A stretch of 64,000 nucleotides of DNA from an uncultured Psychroserpens sp. (GTDB taxonomy: Bacteria; Bacteroidota; Bacteroidia; Flavobacteriales; Flavobacteriaceae): NCBI GenBank assembly GCA_947488655.1, contig CANKZZ010000004.1:124001-188000 (forward strand), read 5' to 3'. The notes under the pieces were generated by a model, which saw only the letters and a program-made list of their open reading frames with translations, was not told the DNA's origin and made no database searches. A program made the translations under genes and the position numbers. Shown one piece after another: positions 9,729-18,448 of this stretch (position 1 is the first letter of the stretch; each line of letters begins with the position of its first letter).

Positions 9729-10838
9729 ATGACGAGAAGTCAAAACATTTTAATTACAGATGGTAACAGTACTTGGGCATTGTCTGTATTACAATGCTTG
9801 GCACAAATTGAGGGTTATCATGTTTTTGTCTTATCAAATAAAAAGCGTACAGCAACAAAATTTTCAAAATATACTTCTTACTACAAGTTTTATGAGAGAC
9901 CAGATGATGAGTCTTGGGTTAAAATTATAAATACCGAAATAGATAAACATAACATTTCGGTTATATTACCAATTGCAGAACAAGAGAGTTTATTTTATAT
10001 TAAGTATGGCAATCAAATTTTGTCTACAGCAAAAATAATTCCTTTACCACTGTTAAGAGATTTTGAGACTGCTATAGATAAAAAGGCATTAAGTGAGTTT
10101 TCTAAGTCATACGATATTCCTCATCCTAATTCTTTTTTTATTACCTCAAATAATGATGAGCAAGCGTGCATATCGCAAATTAACTTTCCGGTTTTAATAA
10201 AACCTTTAAGTCTAAAAGGTGGAGATGGTATTAAAAAAATAAGTGCTAGAGAAAGGCTTGATGAGCTTCTCGTTAATAGTAATCAACCATTATTTGTGCA
10301 AGAATATATTGAGGGTTATGATATAGATTGTAGCGTTTTATGTTTAAATGGTAAAGTACTTAATCATACAATTCAAAAAGGTAATTTAAATGGGCATAAT
10401 GCATTTGCACCTCAATTGGCTTTTGATTTTTTGCAAAATGATGAGGTATTACAAGTTGCAAAGTTAGCTATGGCTAAACTTAATTGGTCTGGGATTGCAC
10501 ATCTGGATATGAGATACGATCTTAAAGCTAAAAACTATAAACTTATAGAAATAAATGCTCGTTTTTGGGGTAGTGTAGAGGGCTCTATGTTTGCTGGTGT
10601 AAATTTCCCTCATAAAGTTATTCAACTGGCTTTAAACCAAGAAGTGTCAAACGATGGTTTTGAAGCTATACACCACATGAGATTTAAAGGTGTGTTAAAA
10701 TCTATTAAGCGTAATCCGTTATTTATTTTCCGAAGAAAATATGTATTAAATAACACAGAGGCGAAGACTTTTTTAAAAGATCCTATACCAACGTTATATA
10801 AGTTTAGAGAATGGTTAGGAAGACGTATAAAGTTATAA
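9729..10838 (+). CDS. ATP-grasp domain protein (carboxylate-amine ligase-like)
   Basis: A 369 aa ATP-grasp enzyme. The N-terminal ~100 residues form a Rossmann-like pre-ATP-grasp domain beginning NILITDGNSTWALSVL. The ATP-grasp fold follows, with FPVLIKPLSLKGGDGIKK, the hinge FVQEYIEGYDIDCS, and the metal-binding LIEINARFWGSVEGS. Family members ligate a carboxylate to an amine or thiol through an acyl-phosphate; the closest type is the CarB/PylC-like group. The substrate cannot be read from the sequence. The basic C-terminal tail (about 320-369) has no recognisable domain. It is the last gene before a terminator. Confidence 0.85.
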   Translation: MTRSQNILITDGNSTWALSVLQCLAQIEGYHVFVLSNKKRTATKFSKYTSYYKFYERPDDESWVKIINTEIDKHNISVILPIAEQESLFYIKYGNQILSTAKIIPLPLLRDFETAIDKKALSEFSKSYDIPHPNSFFITSNNDEQACISQINFPVLIKPLSLKGGDGIKKISARERLDELLVNSNQPLFVQEYIEGYDIDCSVLCLNGKVLNHTIQKGNLNGHNAFAPQLAFDFLQNDEVLQVAKLAMAKLNWSGIAHLDMRYDLKAKNYKLIEINARFWGSVEGSMFAGVNFPHKVIQLALNQEVSNDGFEAIHHMRFKGVLKSIKRNPLFIFRRKYVLNNTEAKTFLKDPIPTLYKFREWLGRRIKL

Positions 10839-10843
10839 AAAAA

Positions 10844-10869
10844 CAAAAAGAGGACAAAGCCTCTTTTTG
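10844..10869 (+). terminator. Intrinsic terminator after the ATP-grasp gene
   Basis: CAAAAAGAGG pairs with CCTCTTTTTG around a six-base loop. The T run of the right arm and the A run of the left arm make it usable in both directions. Confidence 0.75.
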
Positions 10870-11099
10870 CTTGAAACGTTTTTTAACAATAAAATTTTTA
10901 AATCCCTCTAAAATAATAGCTAAAAAAGTTTCTACCCCAAATACCTAACCTACTACAATAAGGTATTTATAAGGATAAAAGTAAGGGTTTACTTAAAAAT
11001 GTTTATCGATAAAGTGCTCAACTTATTAACAACTTTAGTTTATAACTTTTTAATAATCAAACAATTGAATTTTTGTTTCAGTAATATTACATGAAGTTA
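10870..11099. other. AT-rich intergenic stretch before the MATE gene
   Basis: No gene longer than about 30 codons is present. I see a hairpin with an 8 bp stem (AAATACCT at 10939-10946, AGGTATTT at 10961-10968) and the palindrome TTATCGATAA near 11002, close to a single TTATTAACA. These recall origin-type DnaA boxes only weakly. The function is unknown. Confidence 0.3.
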
Positions 11100-11130
11100 T
11101 ATGCTAGCAAGTTCTATTAATTTAAATTTG
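11100..11130 (+). promoter_or_regulatory. Bacteroidota-type promoter of the MATE gene
   Basis: TATG (11100-11103), 19 bases, then TAAATTTG (11123-11130). This fits the Bacteroidota consensus TTTG-N19-TAnnTTTG with one mismatch in the -33 box. The expected transcription start lies about 10-15 bp ahead of the TTG start codon at 11150. Confidence 0.5.
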
Positions 11131-11149
11131 CATTTTAAAGACTTAACTT

Positions 11150-12532
11150 TTGATTTTATCACAATACACTAAAGAATTTAGTTACAACTTTAAGTTGGCT
11201 GCTCCAGTTATCTTAGGCATGTTGGGTCATACCTTTGTGAGTTTTGTAGATAATGTAATGGTAGGTCAAATGGGTACTGCTGAGTTGGCTGCTGTATCTT
11301 TAGGAAATAGCTTTATGTTTATAGCAATGTCTATTGGTATTGGCTTTTCTACAGCAATTACACCTCTGGTTGCAGAGGCCGACGCTTCTAATAAATTTAA
11401 TGAAGGTAAATCGGCATTTAAGCATGGTTTATTTTTGTGTACTATCTTAGGCGTTTTACTTTTTTTAATGGTATTATTTGCTAAACCATTATTATACTTT
11501 ATGAAGCAACCTGTAGAGGTTGTAGAATTAGCATTACCTTATCTAACTCTCGTTGCCTTTTCATTGATACCCTTAATAGTTTTTCAAGCCTTTAAGCAAT
11601 TTAGTGATGGCTTGTCTATGACAAGATATCCCATGTATGCTACAATTTTGGCTAATATTATTAATGTAGCCTTAAATTATGTGCTCATATTTGGGAAATT
11701 TGGTTTTCCAGAGTTAGGAATCGTTGGTGCAGCTTACGGTACTTTAATTTCTAGAGTGGTTATGGTAGCTCACTTATGGTGGCTTTTGAAAAAGAAAGAG
11801 AAATCAAAAGCATTTGTAACAAAAATTAAATTTTTTGTTTTAGATAAATTAATGATTAAAAAATTAATTAATCTAGGAGCTCCTAGTGCTATGCAAATGT
11901 TCTTTGAAGTTGCCATTTTTACTGCAGCAATATGGTTAAGTGGTTTGTTAGGTAAAAATCCGCAAGCTGCAAACCAAATAGCTTTAAACTTGTCGTCTAT
12001 GACTTTTATGGTGGCAATGGGATTAAGTGTGGCATCAATGATTAGAGTTGGTAATCAAAAAGGATTAGGTCAATTTTTAGAACTTAGACGTATTGCGTTT
12101 TCTTTATTTTTACTAGCTACATTATTATCGGTTTGCTTTGCAACTTTTTTCTTTATATTTCATGAATGGTTGCCTAAGTTATATGTAGACTATGATGATA
12201 CCAAAAATCTCATTGATAATACAGAGGTTGTCTCAATTGCAGCAAAATTAATGATTGCAGCAGCTATATTTCAAATAAGTGACGGTATACAAGTTGTGGT
12301 TTTAGGAGCACTAAGAGGCTTGCAGGATGTTAAAATACCTACTATTATTACCTTTATATCTTATTGGGTTGTTGGTTTCCCTATTAGTTTTTTCTTCGGA
12401 AAAGAAGATGCTTATGGTAGTTTTGGCATTTGGCTGGGATTATTAGCAGGATTAACCACAGCTGCGATTTTATTGTTTATAAGGTTTAATTATCTAACGA
12501 AAAAGTTAATTTTGTCAAATACTAACGTTTAA
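11150..12532 (+). CDS. MATE family multidrug/cation efflux transporter
   Basis: A 460 aa integral membrane protein with about 12 hydrophobic helices, the length and layout of MATE transporters of the NorM type. These export cationic compounds in exchange for Na+ or H+. N-terminal family signatures include LAAPVILGMLGHTFVSFVDNV and MVGQMGTAELAAVSLG, and the second half repeats the fold (IKKLINLGAPSAMQMFFE). The start is taken as TTG at 11150. An in-frame stop lies just upstream, and the next ATG would remove the first half of helix 1. A promoter-like box lies about 20 bp upstream. A small acidic-protein gene follows after 8 bp. Confidence 0.93.
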   Translation: MILSQYTKEFSYNFKLAAPVILGMLGHTFVSFVDNVMVGQMGTAELAAVSLGNSFMFIAMSIGIGFSTAITPLVAEADASNKFNEGKSAFKHGLFLCTILGVLLFLMVLFAKPLLYFMKQPVEVVELALPYLTLVAFSLIPLIVFQAFKQFSDGLSMTRYPMYATILANIINVALNYVLIFGKFGFPELGIVGAAYGTLISRVVMVAHLWWLLKKKEKSKAFVTKIKFFVLDKLMIKKLINLGAPSAMQMFFEVAIFTAAIWLSGLLGKNPQAANQIALNLSSMTFMVAMGLSVASMIRVGNQKGLGQFLELRRIAFSLFLLATLLSVCFATFFFIFHEWLPKLYVDYDDTKNLIDNTEVVSIAAKLMIAAAIFQISDGIQVVVLGALRGLQDVKIPTIITFISYWVVGFPISFFFGKEDAYGSFGIWLGLLAGLTTAAILLFIRFNYLTKKLILSNTNV

Positions 12533-12540
12533 ATTAAAAC

Positions 12541-12768
12541 ATGGAACTACCAAAATTCATTCTCGGAGATAATACAGATCATCCAAATGCGATATATGTT
12601 ATTCATACAGATTTTCCTAGATTTATTATTAATCTAGAAGATGATGAAGTGGAGTGGTTTGAAGAGTTTGATGAACATGACCAAAAGGAAATTGAAGCTG
12701 AAGCCGAAAATTTAATTAAGGCTGCAACTGATTTTTACGATAGAGAAGTTTCACGATACGATGACTAA
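12541..12768 (+). CDS. Small acidic hypothetical protein (75 aa)
   Basis: A short acidic protein rich in Asp and Glu, with hydrophobic strands (AIYVIHTDFPRFIINL) and an amphipathic helix (KEIEAEAENLIKAATDFYDRE). There is no signal peptide or membrane segment. It sits 8 bp after the MATE gene and its stop codon overlaps the ATG of the PAP2 gene by one base. The tight packing in an operon supports that it is real. I recognise no family with a known function. Confidence 0.75.
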   Translation: MELPKFILGDNTDHPNAIYVIHTDFPRFIINLEDDEVEWFEEFDEHDQKEIEAEAENLIKAATDFYDREVSRYDD

Positions 12769-13340
12769 TGATAGAACAATTAATAGAATACGATAAAGAG
12801 TTATTTATATACCTTAATGGCTTAGGTAATGTGTTTTGGGACGCTTTTTGGCTCACCTATACTGCAAAATTGCATTGGATACCATTTTATGCGCTACTGG
12901 GTTATTTAATGTATAAAAAGTTAAATTCTAAAATGTTTGTGCTTACCCTAGTTACTATAGCATTAATGATAACCTTTACAGACCAAATTACTAATCTTTT
13001 TAAACATGGTTTTGAACGTTTTAGACCTTGCCACGAGGATGGTGTGGCAGAAGTTATGCGTTTAGTTAGATCATCATGTGGTGGTTTATATGGTTATTTC
13101 TCTGGTCACTCCAGTAATTCAATGTCGTTAGCAATTTTTGTCGGACTCATTTTAAGAAGTAAGCATAAATTTATTTTGCCTCTATTAATTGTATGGTCTA
13201 TTTTAATGGGTTATAGTAGAATTTATGTAGGAGCGCATTATCCTTTAGACGTAGTTTCGGGACTTATATTTGGAGGATTGTCTGGATTTATGTTTTACAA
13301 ATTAGATAAATACCTGCAATCTCGTTTTAAACTTAGATAA
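12768..13340 (+). CDS. PAP2 family phosphatase (membrane)
   Basis: A 190 aa integral membrane phosphatase of the PAP2/undecaprenyl-diphosphatase type. All three catalytic motifs are visible: KHGFERFRP (K-x6-RP), FSGHSSNS (SGH), and SRIYVGAHYPLD (SR-x5-H-x3-D). There are about five hydrophobic helices. Such enzymes dephosphorylate lipid phosphates, for example undecaprenyl pyrophosphate, on the outer face of the inner membrane. It is translationally coupled to the small acidic gene (ATG overlaps TAA). Its 3' end overlaps the convergent GT2 gene by 8 bp. Confidence 0.93.
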   Translation: MIEQLIEYDKELFIYLNGLGNVFWDAFWLTYTAKLHWIPFYALLGYLMYKKLNSKMFVLTLVTIALMITFTDQITNLFKHGFERFRPCHEDGVAEVMRLVRSSCGGLYGYFSGHSSNSMSLAIFVGLILRSKHKFILPLLIVWSILMGYSRIYVGAHYPLDVVSGLIFGGLSGFMFYKLDKYLQSRFKLR

Positions 13341-14061
13341 CATCATCTGAGCTTTGTTTCTTTATCTTATAATTAATAGTTTTCTTTTTCATCCATAAAT
13401 AAGCAAAACAATCAATTAAAGGTGAGAATAATCGTTTGGTAAGCCCATATTTAGATGTGCCTGCAATTCTAGCAAAATGTTGCACAGGAATTTGTTTTAC
13501 GCTTCCATCCTGCAATAAAATCATAGCTGGTAAAAAGCGGTGCAATCCTTTAAACATTGGTATACATTTGGCATTTTTTGTTTTAAGAACTTTTAAAGGA
13601 CATCCTGTATCGTCCATGCCATCTTGTGTAAATAAACGTCGCGCATAATTAGCAACGGTTGATGATACCTTTTTAACAAAGCTATCTTTTCTATTTTGGC
13701 GTACTCCAGTTACTAAATCATAATGATTAATATGCTCTAAGAGTAAATGAAAATCATGTGGAGTTGTTTGCAAATCTGCATCTATATAACCAACCAATTC
13801 AGTAGTAACACTATCAAAGCCAGCTTTTAAAGCTGTACTTAATCCTTGGTTTTTTGATAATAAAATGTAATCGCAATTTGAGTATTTGTCACAGACGGTT
13901 TCAATTAAAATTTGGCTACTATCTGTAGAGCCATCATTAATAAAAAGTATTTTGGTAGATGTTTGACTAGACGTTGTAAAAGCAATGAGTTCCTTTTCTA
14001 AACGTTCTATATTATCTGCTTCATTGTAGATAGGTACAATAATTGTAAATCTGTAATTCAT
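13333..14061 (-). CDS. Family 2 glycosyltransferase, polyprenol-phosphate type
   Basis: A 242 aa GT2 enzyme resembling dolichol/polyprenol-phosphate mannosyltransferases. It begins with TIIVPIYNEADNIERL, has the nucleotide-binding NDGSTDSS and the metal-binding DADLQTTPHD. It has no C-terminal membrane helices, unlike ArnC/GtrB types. It probably transfers a sugar from a nucleotide donor to a polyprenyl phosphate. It is divergent from the epimerase gene, and a -7-like box (TATTTTTG on the minus strand) lies about 25 bp ahead of its start. The tail overlaps the PAP2 gene. Confidence 0.88.
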   Translation of the reverse strand: MNYRFTIIVPIYNEADNIERLEKELIAFTTSSQTSTKILFINDGSTDSSQILIETVCDKYSNCDYILLSKNQGLSTALKAGFDSVTTELVGYIDADLQTTPHDFHLLLEHINHYDLVTGVRQNRKDSFVKKVSSTVANYARRLFTQDGMDDTGCPLKVLKTKNAKCIPMFKGLHRFLPAMILLQDGSVKQIPVQHFARIAGTSKYGLTKRLFSPLIDCFAYLWMKKKTINYKIKKQSSDDVI

Positions 14062-14160
14062 TTAAAAAAGGGTTTACATCACAAAAATATTGTTTTAAAA
14101 CGCTTCTTGTTCATCTAGTTTGATTTTAAAATTGTTAATTTGCTAAATCAAAATTTTTAT

Positions 14161-15099
14161 ATGAGAGTACTTGTTACTGGAGCTGCTGGTTTTATTGGTT
14201 CACATACTGCCGAACGTTTAAAAAGTTTAGGTCATGATGTTATTGGTTTAGATAATTTTAATGATTATTATAGTTTAAAATTAAAGAATCTTAACGCTAA
14301 ATCTTTATTAGAAAACGGTATTGAGATTATAAAAAAAGATCTTAGAGATAACGATTTGGCTAAAGTGTTGCCAAATGATATTAACTACATCTTTCATTAT
14401 GCAGCGCAGCCAGGAATTTCGCAAACTTCTACATTTGAAGATTATTTTGAGAATAATATCATAGCCACAAAAAATTTAGTTGATTTTGCATTGCAGTGTA
14501 ATGATTTAAAATTGTTTGTCAACATTGGTACATCATCGATTTATGGATTAGAAGCAACATTTCCAGAAAGTATTGCTCCAAAACCAGCGTCTCACTATGG
14601 AGTTACTAAGTTGGCAGCAGAGCAGTTAGTGCTTCAAAAAAGTAGAGAGCAACACATTATGGCTTGCTCCTTAAGATTATATTCTGTAATAGGTCCACGA
14701 GAACGTCCTGAGAAAATGTACACTAAATTGATAGATTTAGGGTTAAAAGGTGAGGCATTCCCTTTATTTGAAGGAAGCGATAAACATCTGCGTAGCTTTA
14801 CGTATGTTGGTGACATTGTAGATGGAGTAGTAAGTGTAATAGGTAATGAATCTAAAGTAAATGGTGAAATCATTAATTTAGGAACAGAAGTTGAACATAC
14901 TACCAAAGAGGGTATAGAAGCAGTAGAACAAATTTTAGGTAAGTCTATACAATTAAATATAATCCCTAAACGTCCAGGAGATCAATCTCGTACAAAGGCA
15001 AATATTGATAAAGCAAGAAAATTACTTAACTATAATCCTCAAACTACCTTGTTAGACGCAGTGAAAAAGCAGGTAGAATGGTATAAGGCTAACTTCTAA
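14161..15099 (+). CDS. NAD-dependent epimerase/dehydratase (UDP-glucuronate 4-epimerase-like)
   Basis: A 312 aa extended short-chain dehydrogenase. It has the NAD motif GAAGFIGSH near residue 10, the segment GLDNFNDYYSLKLKNL that is typical of UDP-glucuronate epimerases, and the catalytic YGVTK motif with a serine-rich stretch before it. The ATG at 14161 is preferred over an in-frame TTG 21 bp upstream because the Rossmann strand begins directly after it. The product would be a nucleotide sugar for surface glycans. It is separated from the large polysaccharide locus by 17 kb. It ends 4 bp inside the convergent small membrane gene. Confidence 0.87.
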   Translation: MRVLVTGAAGFIGSHTAERLKSLGHDVIGLDNFNDYYSLKLKNLNAKSLLENGIEIIKKDLRDNDLAKVLPNDINYIFHYAAQPGISQTSTFEDYFENNIIATKNLVDFALQCNDLKLFVNIGTSSIYGLEATFPESIAPKPASHYGVTKLAAEQLVLQKSREQHIMACSLRLYSVIGPRERPEKMYTKLIDLGLKGEAFPLFEGSDKHLRSFTYVGDIVDGVVSVIGNESKVNGEIINLGTEVEHTTKEGIEAVEQILGKSIQLNIIPKRPGDQSRTKANIDKARKLLNYNPQTTLLDAVKKQVEWYKANF

Positions 15100-15410
15100 A
15101 TATAAAGTTTCCAAACGCTAAAAAGCGAAGTATATATTGTCATTATTGAGATAAGTATAATTGTAATAGCAATAGATTTAAATTCTTCATAGCGAGCTTT
15201 AAATAGTGTTATGACAATAGCTATTGCAGGATATATTACTATAAATTTTCTGTAGCTAAAATTAATGGCCTCTTTAATACCAAAAAGAGCTCGTGATTTC
15301 CCACTACTATTTGAGTAATCTATATATAATTTTATATTCATATAAAGCGAAATTGATAAAAACAATAAACTTAATATGAGTGTTATATATAAAATTTTTC
15401 GGTTAGTCAT
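15096..15410 (-). CDS. Small membrane protein downstream of meaB
   Basis: A 104 aa protein with three predicted membrane helices (about residues 6-26, 50-66 and 74-96) and short basic loops. I know no family for it. It overlaps the end of meaB by 8 bp in a different frame, so it is probably translated from the meaB message. Whether it relates functionally to MeaB or is simply a hitchhiking gene cannot be told from sequence. Confidence 0.65.
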   Translation of the reverse strand: MTNRKILYITLILSLLFLSISLYMNIKLYIDYSNSSGKSRALFGIKEAINFSYRKFIVIYPAIAIVITLFKARYEEFKSIAITIILISIMTIYTSLFSVWKLYI

Positions 15411-16482
15411 TAAGGTTTAGTAAATGCTCTGCAGCCACAAAAGGAGTTGTTTTTCCTTCTTCAATTAATTGTAATTGTATTTTTAAGGCTTCCTTTATTT
15501 TAGATTGATTGAAAAAATCAGACTTTAATCGGTCTTCAATAGTTTGTAGCAACCAAAACTTATTTTGATTGGTACGGTTATTTTGAAAATAGGTATTTGC
15601 TTTGGTATGTTTTATATATTCTGAAATATGTAACCATAAGTCATCAATACCTTCTCTATGCAATGCGCTACATAAACTTACTTTTGGCTGCCACTCAGAC
15701 TCTTTTTGAGGATACAAGTGCAAAGCTCTATTAAATTCTACCTTAGCCAATTTAGCTGCTTTTAAATTCTCTCCATCGGCTTTATTAATTGCAATAGCAT
15801 CTGCCATTTCAATGATGCCTCGTTTTATCCCTTGAAGTTCGTCACCAGCACCTGCAATTTTTAGGAGTAAAAAGAAATCTACCATACTATGAACCGCAGT
15901 TTCACTTTGTCCTACACCAACAGTTTCTATAACAATTGTATCAAAACCTGCAGCTTCGCACAAAATTATAGATTCCCTAGTTTTTCTAGCCACACCACCA
16001 AGAGACGTGCCTGAAGGAGACGGTCTTATAAAAGCATTGTCGTCTTTTACCAAATCTTCCATTCGGGTTTTATCACCTAAAATGCTGCCTTTACTTAAAC
16101 TACTGCTTGGGTCTACAGCTAATACAGCAACTTTTTTACCAATTGATGTGAGGTGCAAACCAAAAGCCTCAATAAACGTACTTTTACCAACACCAGGTAC
16201 ACCAGTAATTCCAACTCTTATAGATTTGTTTGCATGTGGTAAGCATTGTTTTATTACATCATTAGCTTGTTTTAAATGCTTAGGATTAGAACTCTCAACT
16301 AGCGTAATGGCTCTGCTTAAGGCAGTAATGTTACCCTTTAAAATTTCAGCAACTAAAACTTTTGTATCAAGCTTTGCTCTGCGTTTATCTTGGATGTTTT
16401 TAATAGAAGAGGCGTTGGTAATATCAAATTGCGATACACCATCGGTTTCTTGTAATGCAGATGATTTAGATTTTTTAGACAA
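15403..16482 (-). CDS. meaB: Methylmalonyl-CoA mutase-associated GTPase MeaB
   Basis: A 359 aa G3E-type P-loop GTPase (ArgK/MeaB family). It guards B12-dependent methylmalonyl-CoA mutase, gating cofactor loading and preventing inactivation. Visible are the P-loop GVPGVGKST, the DPSSS region (AVDPSSSLSKGSILGDKTRM), the ETVGVGQSE segment with the switch, and NKAD for guanine recognition. The N-terminal helical arm and C-terminal dimerisation region are both present. It lies 7 bp after the DUF2911 gene and overlaps a small membrane gene. With the cobalamin adenosyltransferase at 27999 it implies a functional B12-dependent mutase outside the window. Confidence 0.95.
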   Translation of the reverse strand: MSKKSKSSALQETDGVSQFDITNASSIKNIQDKRRAKLDTKVLVAEILKGNITALSRAITLVESSNPKHLKQANDVIKQCLPHANKSIRVGITGVPGVGKSTFIEAFGLHLTSIGKKVAVLAVDPSSSLSKGSILGDKTRMEDLVKDDNAFIRPSPSGTSLGGVARKTRESIILCEAAGFDTIVIETVGVGQSETAVHSMVDFFLLLKIAGAGDELQGIKRGIIEMADAIAINKADGENLKAAKLAKVEFNRALHLYPQKESEWQPKVSLCSALHREGIDDLWLHISEYIKHTKANTYFQNNRTNQNKFWLLQTIEDRLKSDFFNQSKIKEALKIQLQLIEEGKTTPFVAAEHLLNLND

Positions 16483-16489
16483 AATGCCT

Positions 16490-17056
16490 TTATTTTTGGT
16501 CTTTAATGACTTTTAAAGGTACAGCAATTTTTGTATTATCCCAAGCCATTGTTAGATGTAGATTGTCTGTAGAATTATCAAAAGCAATGGTAAATTGCTC
16601 AACTGTAGTATCTAATTTTTCTACGGGTACATCAATTTCTAACAAGTCATGATTTGGGTCCCACATAGGTTGCATTTCTTCATCAACTCCCCAATCATAC
16701 TGTTTTTTATTAAACATAACATTCCACGTAGAGTCTTTTGGTACGGTCCATAACGTATATTTTCCTTTTGGTAAAAAAATACCTTTAATCATTAAATCTT
16801 TGTTAGACTCAAACGTTGTTGCCTCATTTGCTCCAGTTCTCCATACCTTATTAAAAGGGACCAATGCTCCAAAAACGTCACGTCCTTTTTTAGAAGGTCT
16901 ATTATAGAAGACTTCTAACTTAAGGTCATTTAATTTAAATTCTACAGTATCTTTAGGACTCAGTCGTGGCGAAAAAATATTCTCAACAAACGTAGAATAA
17001 AGAAAAAGCCCAAGAGCAACAACAGATAAAAATATAAGTAGGCGTTTTAAAAACAT
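16490..17056 (-). CDS. DUF2911 domain protein
   Basis: A 188 aa protein with an N-terminal hydrophobic segment (residues 4-20) that can act as a signal anchor. The rest is a DUF2911 domain, recognisable from NRPSKKGRDVFG, VWRTGANEATTF and LPKGKYTLWTVP. The family is common in Bacteroidota, exported and of unknown function. It is the first gene of the operon with meaB. The minus strand has a TATATTTG -7-type box about 35 bp upstream of the start, without a clear -33 partner. Confidence 0.9.
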   Translation of the reverse strand: MFLKRLLIFLSVVALGLFLYSTFVENIFSPRLSPKDTVEFKLNDLKLEVFYNRPSKKGRDVFGALVPFNKVWRTGANEATTFESNKDLMIKGIFLPKGKYTLWTVPKDSTWNVMFNKKQYDWGVDEEMQPMWDPNHDLLEIDVPVEKLDTTVEQFTIAFDNSTDNLHLTMAWDNTKIAVPLKVIKDQK

Positions 17057-17182
17057 AGAAATAGTAAGATTTAATTGTAAATAACAAGTTTCAAATATAA
17101 TTGAAATTGAAATGCTACATCTATACTTAACGCTATTTTGTGTAAATTTCTTATCAATTTTAATAAAAATTTAAATTTTTTT

Positions 17183-17207
17183 GCAACACTCCATTTTTTG
17201 TGTCGTC
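17183..17207 (+). promoter_or_regulatory. ECF-type promoter of the sigma factor operon
   Basis: GCAAC (17183-17187) is followed by 16 bases and CGTC (17204-17207). This is the AAC-N16-CGTC pattern of group IV sigma factor promoters, placed 25 bp ahead of the sigma gene start codon. It differs from the housekeeping TTTG/TAnnTTTG pattern used elsewhere here, so autoregulation by the downstream sigma factor is likely. Confidence 0.7.
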
Positions 17208-17232
17208 TTTATAATGAACTAGTAACAAAAAG

Positions 17233-17832
17233 ATGTCATTAATCTATTTGTTGCGTAACCAAACCAAAACAGATTTGAAGACACTTCAAATTGACATTAT
17301 TGAACAATGCAAGCAGAATAATCGTACTGCGCAATTAAAACTATACAATCAATATTGTGATGGTATGTTTGCAGTTGCCATGCGGTTTGTAAAGGATTCT
17401 ATGGAAGCTGAAGATATCGTACAAGAAGCCTTTATTAAAGCATTTGCAAAGCTCAATCAGTATAAAGCAGAGGTCACTTTTGGAGCTTGGTTAAAACGTA
17501 TCGTTATTAATAAATGTATTGATTGTCTAAAATCTAAGAAGCAACATTTGCAAGAATTAGATGAGGTGCACCTCAAAGTCGTCGATGATAATTATGAAAA
17601 CGAATGGTTAGTAGAAGATACAATAACGCTAGACGAGATTAAGTTGGCAATACAAGAATTGCCAGATAAATACCGTTACGTCGTCATGCTGTATTTAGTT
17701 GAAGGGTACGATCACCAAGAGATTTCTAAAATTCTAAACATAACAGAAGTCGCTTCGAGAACGCAACTCTCAAGAGGAAAGTCTAAATTAAAAGAACAGT
17801 TAACACCCATAAAAAATGGCACGAGATATTAG
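17233..17832 (+). CDS. ECF RNA polymerase sigma factor
   Basis: A 199 aa sigma-70 family factor with only regions 2 and 4. Region 2 contains EAEDIVQEAFIKAFAKL and the nearby promoter-melting segment. Region 4 has a helix-turn-helix at about 150-185, with DHQEISKILNI and RTQLSRGKSKL. It should direct RNA polymerase to stress-type promoters such as the one found just upstream of itself. The gene overlaps the next one by 17 bp, the usual arrangement of a sigma factor with its anti-sigma partner. Confidence 0.92.
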   Translation: MSLIYLLRNQTKTDLKTLQIDIIEQCKQNNRTAQLKLYNQYCDGMFAVAMRFVKDSMEAEDIVQEAFIKAFAKLNQYKAEVTFGAWLKRIVINKCIDCLKSKKQHLQELDEVHLKVVDDNYENEWLVEDTITLDEIKLAIQELPDKYRYVVMLYLVEGYDHQEISKILNITEVASRTQLSRGKSKLKEQLTPIKNGTRY

Positions 17833-18400
17833 AAAATTATTTGAAGAAGAACAAAAGGATTCGCACTTAAAAATGAGCGATGGTCACCAAGCACGTTTTC
17901 TCGAAAAATTGGATGAGGCCTTGCCAGTAGAAATAGCAATCAAAAAACGATTCAGTGTGTTACAAATTGCTGCAGGTATTGTAGTTTTAATAGGATTAGG
18001 ATTTGGAGCTTCAAAATTCTTTAAAAATTCAACGCCTATTTCTACGGAAATCGTCGAGACAGAAAACCCGTCTAAAGATGATCAATTAAAATCGCTGGGA
18101 GATATTTCTCCAGATTTTAAAAAGGTAGAAGATTACTATTTGGCAAATATTAATTTAGAATTATCTAAAGTAAAGCAAACACCACAAAATAAAGAATTAT
18201 TTGACGGTTATGTGGTGAGACTTGCAGAGTTAAACCAAGAGTACAAGCGTCTCTCAGTAGAATTAACTGCGCATGGACCAAATGAATTAACCGTAAGTGC
18301 TTTAATAGATAATTTAAAATTAAGACTTAATTTATTGTACCGCTTAAAAGAGCAATTAAACGATTTAAACACTTCAGAAGAAGGTGAAATTAAAGCATAA
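17816..18400 (+). CDS. Putative anti-sigma factor, single-pass membrane protein
   Basis: A 194 aa protein with a ~40 residue charged N-terminal part, one membrane helix (about 44-62, IAAGIVVLIGLGFGAS) and a mainly helical extracytoplasmic region of about 130 residues. No zinc-binding HxxxCxxC motif is visible, so it is not a ZAS-type anti-sigma. The call rests on its position: it overlaps the ECF sigma gene by 17 bp and precedes a secreted effector-like gene. Release of the sigma factor would then depend on an envelope signal. It could instead be an unrelated coupled membrane protein. Confidence 0.65.
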   Translation: MARDIRKLFEEEQKDSHLKMSDGHQARFLEKLDEALPVEIAIKKRFSVLQIAAGIVVLIGLGFGASKFFKNSTPISTEIVETENPSKDDQLKSLGDISPDFKKVEDYYLANINLELSKVKQTPQNKELFDGYVVRLAELNQEYKRLSVELTAHGPNELTVSALIDNLKLRLNLLYRLKEQLNDLNTSEEGEIKA

Positions 18401-18448
18401 CTAAATAGTCTGAATGAATCACATTTCAGCATAAAAAAAACAATCACA

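Noticed and set aside
11000-11060. Possible replication origin features (TTATCGATAA palindrome, one TTATTAACA).
   Set aside because: There is only one weak DnaA-box-like sequence, no cluster, and no dnaA or other origin-linked gene nearby.
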